Assembly (NCBI GenBank): GCA_965226785.1
Contig: CBDDEC010000003.1
Location: 186,001 to 250,000 of the forward strand
Source: CBDDEC01 sp965226785
GTDB taxonomy: Bacteria; Chloroflexota; Dehalococcoidia; UBA2979
Direction of reading: 5' to 3'
DNA length: 64,000 nucleotides
Each line of letters starts with the position of its first letter. Position 1 is the first letter of the stretch. Positions 59,823 to 64,000 of the stretch are shown here, one piece after another. Both the position numbers and the translations under genes were made by a program. The notes beneath the pieces were generated by a model. That model searched no databases, was not told the DNA's origin, and was given only the letters and a program-made list of their open reading frames with translations.

Positions 59823-59858
59823 AAGGCCGTCGCCAGTCCGAGTGCTGGCGGCGGCCTT
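59823..59858 (+). terminator. Hairpin terminator of the small membrane gene
   Basis: A 14-bp stem AAGGCCGTCGCCAG / CTGGCGGCGGCCTT with one G-T pair and an eight-base loop, then ACTTCTT. Weak T-run but strong stem. Confidence 0.75.
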
Positions 59859-60038
59859 ACTTCTTCGCCCGTGGCCGAGCTGACGGTACCTGCACGCGCC
59901 CTCCGCTCCGCGACCGCATCTACACGCTGCGTCGGAAGTTCCGCCAGGGGTTGCTCGGCACCGAGACCGCAGCCATCACGACCGGGATCGCCGGTCGAGA
60001 GCGCTGAGTATCCCGCCGCGGCGCGGAGCGTCCGGGGG

Positions 60039-60569
60039 CTAGCAGCCCTCGACCTCCCGCCGGCGGGCGGCGAGCGTGGCGCGCATCTCCGGGTCGGCGA
60101 GGTCACGCGTCAACATCACCGCTGCGTCTTCTCCGTTGTCCTGGTAGTACCCGCGGCGTGTCCCGACCCGCTCGAGTCCGAAACGGGCGTAGAGCGCGAG
60201 GGCGCGCTCGTTCGACGCGCGCACCTCGAGAGCGATGGTGGAGAGCTCCGCTCGCTCAGCCCGGGCGAAGACTTCGAGCAGGAGGCGGGAGCCGACGCCC
60301 CGGCCCTGCTGGTCGGGGAGCACGCCGATGGTGACGAGGTGGAGTTGCTCCGGCATGAACCAGACGCCGGCGTAGCCGATCACCTGCTCCGGGACGCCGG
60401 GCAGGACGGCGAGGAAGTAGTCGGCGAACCCGTTGCGCAGCTCGGTCTCGAACGTGCGAGCGGGCCAGGCATCCTCGAACGCCGCGCGTTCGATGCGGCG
60501 CACCGCACGGATGTCGCGTGCGGTCATCGTGCGGAAGGACAGCGCCAGCGTCGAGGGGTCGGCGGCCAT
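60039..60569 (-). CDS. rimI: GNAT acetyltransferase, ribosomal protein S18 N-acetyltransferase-like
   Basis: 176 residues. IERAAFEDAWPARTFETELR matches the RimI N-terminus; the acetyl-CoA-binding loop is LPDQQGRGVGSRLLLEVF (Q/R-x-x-G-x-G), and VRASNERALALYARFGLERV is the C-terminal conserved part. RimI acetylates the N-terminus of S18. Usually linked to tsaB/tsaD, which are not seen here. Confidence 0.85.
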   Translation of the reverse strand: MAADPSTLALSFRTMTARDIRAVRRIERAAFEDAWPARTFETELRNGFADYFLAVLPGVPEQVIGYAGVWFMPEQLHLVTIGVLPDQQGRGVGSRLLLEVFARAERAELSTIALEVRASNERALALYARFGLERVGTRRGYYQDNGEDAAVMLTRDLADPEMRATLAARRREVEGC

Positions 60570-60604
60570 GGATCGAGTGTAGACCGGCGCGGCGACGGTC
60601 GCGC

Positions 60605-61318
60605 TCAGAACAGCAGCAGGACGCCCAGCGCGATGATCACGGCGTAGAGCACTCGGTCGAACGAGGCCTCGGGCAGTCGCGCGTTGAGGCGCTGGCCAAA
60701 CCAGAGTGCGACGAGCCCGAACGGCAGGTAGATCAGATAGCGCGCAACAATGTCGCCGGACCAGAGGCCGCTGACGCCGTGTCCGGCCCAGATCAGCACT
60801 GCTGCCGGGAAGAAATAGGCCTGCAACGTCGCGCGGAAGACTGCGGGTGGCCAGCGGTGCAGAGCCCCGTAGATGACGACGGGCGGCGCGTTGGTGTTAT
60901 ACGCGCCGCCGAGCAGGCCACTGGCGAAGCCGAAGGCGTACGCCCAGGCGTCATGCCGCGCCTCGAACAGTCGCGGGGCGAGCAGGTTGTAGAGACCGAT
61001 CGCGATCAGCAGCACGCCGAGACCGCGCTGGACAGCGTCGGACGGCGCGCGCGTGAGCACGACGATGCCGAGCACGATGCCGGGGATCGAGCCGGCGAGG
61101 AGCCTCGCCGCGGTGCGCCAGCGCAATGCCTGCAGCCGGGTCTGCGCGAGGATGACGATCGTCGTGCCGAGGATGACGAACGCGACCAGGGCGGTCGCGT
61201 CGCGGACGCCGAGGGTGAGCGTGAGCAGCGGCATCGCGACCAGGGCCGTGCCGAAGCCGAGCGTGCCGTGCGCGAGCGTGGCGAGACAGAGGATCGCGAC
61301 GATCGCAACGGTTTCCAT
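60605..61318 (-). CDS. TSUP family membrane transporter (TauE/SafE)
   Basis: 237 residues, about seven or eight transmembrane segments. The N-terminal LATLAHGTLGFGTALVAMPL and the second-half repeat AFGFASGLLGGAYNTNAPPV are the paired conserved motifs of TSUP permeases. Proposed to move sulfite, sulfonates or other organic anions. Substrate unknown. Confidence 0.85.
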   Translation of the reverse strand: METVAIVAILCLATLAHGTLGFGTALVAMPLLTLTLGVRDATALVAFVILGTTIVILAQTRLQALRWRTAARLLAGSIPGIVLGIVVLTRAPSDAVQRGLGVLLIAIGLYNLLAPRLFEARHDAWAYAFGFASGLLGGAYNTNAPPVVIYGALHRWPPAVFRATLQAYFFPAAVLIWAGHGVSGLWSGDIVARYLIYLPFGLVALWFGQRLNARLPEASFDRVLYAVIIALGVLLLF

Positions 61319-61370
61319 CTGCCGACGCTAGCCGGACGCGGTGGTTCGTGCCCAGCCGATGGCTGGCGTG

Positions 61371-61979
61371 TCAGGCGGCGCGTGCGTCGCCTTCGGGCGC
61401 CCCGCTGGCCGCTTCGTCCGACGCCTCGCTGAGGAGGGCGATCGCCAGACGGGCGGTCATCGCGTCCTGCCCGCCGAGGTAGCGCAGTGACACGTCCGTG
61501 CCGCCGCGCCGCTCACTCGTACGGACCGCCTCCGCGCGGAACGTGAGGAGCTCGCCGTGGATCGGGATCGTGAGTTGCTGCTCGCCGACGATCTCCCGGG
61601 GCTTGGCGGATGTGATGATGTTCGCACCGCCCAGTGAGATGTCCCACACCTGGCAAGGCGCTCCGTCGAGGGTGGCTTCAAGGTCAACCGAGAGCCGCAC
61701 GTGCGCGCGCCGGTTAGCCGGCAGTTCGTATCCCTGCAGCCGGTACGTGATGGTCGCGCCCAGGAGCGAGTTCATCCCAGCGAACAGGACCAGGAGGAAC
61801 CCTGCGACCTCAGGGGGACGTGGCGATACGACCAGCGACAGCGCCACCACGAATGCCAGCCCATTGACTGGCAGCAGCGCCCAGAGGCCCAGCGGGGTCG
61901 GCGCGGGCTGGGCGACGAGCGCCGAGGAGCGCGGCCGGCGCCAACCTCCGACGCGATCGATGATGTTTCTCCCAGGCAT
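61371..61979 (-). CDS. Membrane-anchored PilZ-domain protein
   Basis: 202 residues. Two membrane helices (about 30-55 and 58-76) lead into a PilZ domain. The c-di-GMP motifs are RRAHVR (R-x3-R) and DISLGG (D-x-S-x-x-G), 20 residues apart. The two-helix plus PilZ layout resembles the C-terminal part of bacterial cellulose synthase BcsA, from which it might be derived. It probably reads c-di-GMP to control a membrane partner; the partner is unknown. Confidence 0.85.
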   Translation of the reverse strand: MPGRNIIDRVGGWRRPRSSALVAQPAPTPLGLWALLPVNGLAFVVALSLVVSPRPPEVAGFLLVLFAGMNSLLGATITYRLQGYELPANRRAHVRLSVDLEATLDGAPCQVWDISLGGANIITSAKPREIVGEQQLTIPIHGELLTFRAEAVRTSERRGGTDVSLRYLGGQDAMTARLAIALLSEASDEAASGAPEGDARAA

Positions 61980-62162
61980 CGCTCACCTCTGTTCGCGTGA
62001 TCCAAAGCTCGCCGATCAGGGAGCGCTCGCACATCGGGAGAAACCCTGTGTCGGCGGTGCGAGGGCCTGGGCGCGGCACCCACACCCGGGTCCAGCTGCA
62101 CGGGCGTGTAACATCCGCGACGCTGCCCATCGTCCAACGCAGGTCTGGAAGCGAGTCCGCCG

Positions 62163-62972
62163 GTGCCGCTCTTCCCCCTTGATGCCGTATACGCCGCCTG
62201 GCGCGATCAGATCGACACCTCCCGACAGCAGATGCAGCGCCTCAGCCCTGTGCAGCGTCGCGATGACCCGTGGGGCACCCGCGTGCGCAGCTTCTCGCCG
62301 GGCGAGCGAACCCCGGAGGGCTTCGAGCAGCTGGTGACGCTGATCGGCGCGGAGAGCTCGGTGCTCGACATTGGCGCAGGCGGCGGGCGGTTCTCGGTCC
62401 CGTTGGCCGCGGAGATTCGCCACGTGACCGCGGTCGACGGGTCGGACGGCATGACGGCCGGCCTGCGCGACCAGGCCGAGGCAATCGCCAACCTCGACGT
62501 GCTCGATCCGGATTTCTGGCCGCCGTCAGACGTGAGCACGGTGCCAACGGTCGATGTCACGTTCAACTCGCACGTCGTCTACTTCGTGGAGGACATCGGC
62601 GCCTTCCTCGACGCGATGGAGCGTCACGCGACGCGGCTGTGCGTCGTCATCGCCGGCGACCGGCCGGGCGGCGCGCCGCCACTCGGCGCGTTCGAGGCGG
62701 CTCACCAGGAGCAGCGCATCGAAGCGCCGGCCGCGCATGAGCTGATGACCGTGCTGGCGGCCCGGGGCGCGCACTATCGCGTTGAACACCTGGAGGCGAG
62801 CAACGCGCTGCCCGGTGGCGGCGACCCGTTCTCGCAGCTGCGCAGTCGGGTCGGTGTGGAGGAGGGTAGCGACGAGGAAGAGCGCCTCCGCGCCTGGTTC
62901 GATCGCGAAGCCCAGCACGACAGCGGCATGCGCAGCCTGGCGCTCATCTCATGGCCGCCGCTGGTTGAGTGA
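62163..62972 (+). CDS. SAM-dependent methyltransferase
   Basis: 269 residues from GTG 62163. Motif I is SSVLDIGAGGGRFSVPLA, followed by VTAVDGSDGM (motif II with acidic residue) and a typical FNSHVVYFVEDIGAFLDAME. Class I Rossmann fold. The C-terminal half is less conserved. Substrate unknown. The GTG has GGTCTGGAAG upstream, a weak ribosome site. Confidence 0.85.
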   Translation: MPLFPLDAVYAAWRDQIDTSRQQMQRLSPVQRRDDPWGTRVRSFSPGERTPEGFEQLVTLIGAESSVLDIGAGGGRFSVPLAAEIRHVTAVDGSDGMTAGLRDQAEAIANLDVLDPDFWPPSDVSTVPTVDVTFNSHVVYFVEDIGAFLDAMERHATRLCVVIAGDRPGGAPPLGAFEAAHQEQRIEAPAAHELMTVLAARGAHYRVEHLEASNALPGGGDPFSQLRSRVGVEEGSDEEERLRAWFDREAQHDSGMRSLALISWPPLVE

Positions 62973-62997
62973 CCTCTCGAGGGAAGCCCACTACGCC

Positions 62998-63357
62998 TTA
63001 GCCGTGGCCTTCAGGCGGCTCGACACCCTCGGGCAGTGGACCCTGGACGCTGATCGGTCGGCGATCGGGGTCCAGTAGCAGCATCTCGGACACGCCCCAG
63101 TGCTGGGGCTCGAATCCGCGCTGCACCGTGCCACCTGCCGGGGGCGTGAACGCTGTGGAGTCCTCGATCGCAACGATCGGCAGGACTTCGAGCTGCCGAG
63201 TCTCTGGTTGCTCGACGAGGAAAATGAACGGGCCGCCGTCACGATGTCGGAGCAGGGCCGGCTCCTCGAATTCGTAGCCGAGGTCGCGCCAGAACGCGAC
63301 GGACTTGCCCCAGTTATGGGTTTCCACAATGAGACCTTCGATCCCATTGCTACTCAC
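62998..63357 (-). CDS. VOC family protein coupled to an RHH regulator
   Basis: 119 residues from GTG 63357, which lies inside the end of the RHH gene (8-base overlap). VSSNGIEGLIVETHNWGKSV, then FWRDLGYEFEEP and a final HWGVSEMLLLDPDRRPISVQ give the VOC module; the terminal Glu ligand is not obvious. Translation is coupled to the small RHH protein, so the two probably share a function. Confidence 0.78.
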   Translation of the reverse strand: MSSNGIEGLIVETHNWGKSVAFWRDLGYEFEEPALLRHRDGGPFIFLVEQPETRQLEVLPIVAIEDSTAFTPPAGGTVQRGFEPQHWGVSEMLLLDPDRRPISVQGPLPEGVEPPEGHG

Positions 63358-63523
63358 GCTCGGGCTCCTTCTCCTCATCGTTCGGCGCGGCGCCGAGGTA
63401 ATCGCGCAGAGCCGCCGCCACGACCGAGGAGAGCGACTGCTCTGTATCGACGGCGTGGTGTTTCAACTCGCGGATCAGCACGACCGGAAGATAGACGTTG
63501 AACTGCTTGACCTCGGCGACCAT
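63350..63523 (-). CDS. Ribbon-helix-helix (CopG/Arc-like) regulator
   Basis: 57 residues from ATG 63523. VKQFNVYLPVVLIRELKHHA is the strand and helix 1, VDTEQSLSSVVAAALRDYLG is helix 2. Typical antitoxin or repressor size. Instead of a toxin, a VOC gene overlaps it. The promoter region carries an inverted repeat likely used for auto-repression. An acidic tail (DEEKEPERE) follows the domain. Confidence 0.82.
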   Translation of the reverse strand: MVAEVKQFNVYLPVVLIRELKHHAVDTEQSLSSVVAAALRDYLGAAPNDEEKEPERE

Positions 63524-63559
63524 GCTAGTATGATAGCTCACTAGCAGAGAGTGCTGCAA
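63524..63559 (-). promoter_or_regulatory. RHH promoter with flanking inverted repeat
   Basis: Minus strand: TTGCAG (63554-63559), an 18-base spacer and TATCAT (63530-63535), then six bases to the ATG at 63523 (leaderless type). GCTAGT (63524-63529) and ACTAGC (63540-63545) are inverted copies that bracket the -10 box. Confidence 0.7.
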
Positions 63560-63584
63560 CGTCGCTCTCGATCGGAGCCAAATC

Positions 63585-64000
63585 ATGCCCCTCCCTGTTG
63601 GAGACCGCGGCTACCCGCATCCGGAGCTGCTCGCCGAGACCGACTGGCTGGCCAGTCGCCTGTCCGATACGACCATCCGCATCGTCGATGCTCGGGCCGA
63701 CCAGGATTACGCCGCCGGGCACATTCCGGGCGCCGTCAGCCTCAGCGGGTTCTCACTGGGACAGATCGGTCCGGAGTCGGAGACACCGGACCCCGAGGGA
63801 TTCGCTGCTCGGGTCGGCGCGCTGGGGATCAACGAGGGCACACCGGTCGTGGTCTACGACGGCGGCGGGCCATCGCAGCTAGCGGGGATGACCGGCTGGG
63901 CGCTCCTGTACTACGGCCATCCTGAGCTGCGCTACCTCGATGGTGGGTTGGCGAAGTGGACCGCCGAGGGATTGCCGCTCTCGACCGACGCCACGACGCA
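63585..64000 (+). CDS. Sulfurtransferase (rhodanese), truncated by the window end
   Basis: 138 codons to the edge, frame open. GGAG precedes ATG 63585. IRIVDARADQDYAAGHIPGA and VVVYDGGGPSQLAGMTGWAL, then HPELRYLDGGLAKWTAEGLP mark the first rhodanese domain of a thiosulfate or 3-mercaptopyruvate sulfurtransferase-like protein. In the first domain the loop reads YDGGGPS rather than a catalytic Cys, as expected for tandem rhodaneses whose second domain carries the Cys; that domain would lie past the window. Divergent from the RHH gene. Confidence 0.85.
   Translation, partial: MPLPVGDRGYPHPELLAETDWLASRLSDTTIRIVDARADQDYAAGHIPGAVSLSGFSLGQIGPESETPDPEGFAARVGALGINEGTPVVVYDGGGPSQLAGMTGWALLYYGHPELRYLDGGLAKWTAEGLPLSTDATT

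Overview
The window is GC-rich DNA (about two thirds G+C by eye) with densely packed genes, many one-base or ATGA overlaps, and frequent GTG starts. The gene set suggests a free-living, aerobic or facultative bacterium with a Chloroflexota-like repertoire, possibly Dehalococcoidia: an 11-gene nuo operon without nuoEFG, paired short MaoC-type hydratases, a DUF849 enzyme, a luciferase-like monooxygenase, a dnaJ-hspR-clpC heat-shock cluster and a DsbA-VKOR pair. The taxonomic call is inference; no rRNA, tRNA, CRISPR array or intact transposase was seen.

Layout. 0-9.6 kb: a PEP-utilising enzyme fragment split by an in-frame TGA, then an SDR, a FAS1-like/MaoC hydratase pair, a beta-keto acid cleavage enzyme, an MDR reductase, an esterase, a lipoprotein, an alpha/beta hydrolase and a flavin monooxygenase, which together look like acyl-CoA/keto-acid catabolism. 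9.7-16 kb: a broken PAP2 phosphatase, a Flp-type pilin with a strong terminator, a Yip1-like protein, a GerW/YtfJ-like protein, an unusual ABC module with a small coupled membrane protein, an OmpR-type response regulator and a lone winged-helix protein. 16-17.2 kb is a gene graveyard: an Amt/PII deletion chimera and two decayed SRPBCC genes, next to an intact glutamine synthetase. 18.7-20.2 kb: a second hydratase pair and a VOC protein. 20.3-30.8 kb: nuoABCDHIJKLMN behind a good promoter. 30.9-35.1 kb: a PadR/membrane-protein pair and valS. 35.3-42.5 kb: accessory and decaying genes. 42.7-48 kb: prs, secA, a P-loop kinase and an unknown protein. 48-52.8 kb: hsp20, then dnaJ-hspR-clpC. 52.8-58.3 kb: VOC/MarR, MFS, DsbA-VKOR, a Rieske protein and a cytidylate kinase-like protein. 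58.3-64 kb: a lipoprotein, small membrane proteins, RimI, TSUP, PilZ, a methyltransferase, an RHH/VOC pair and a partial rhodanese.

The most striking regulatory find is upstream of valS: a short leader ORF (MQAMSVVVP) with three consecutive Val codons, then an intrinsic terminator, with a plausible promoter in front. This looks like ribosome-mediated attenuation of valyl-tRNA synthetase. Several genes (dnaJ, padR, the RHH gene, the response regulator) have a -10-like hexamer six or seven bases before the start codon, suggesting leaderless mRNAs, and PadR, MarR and RHH each have a palindrome over their own promoter.
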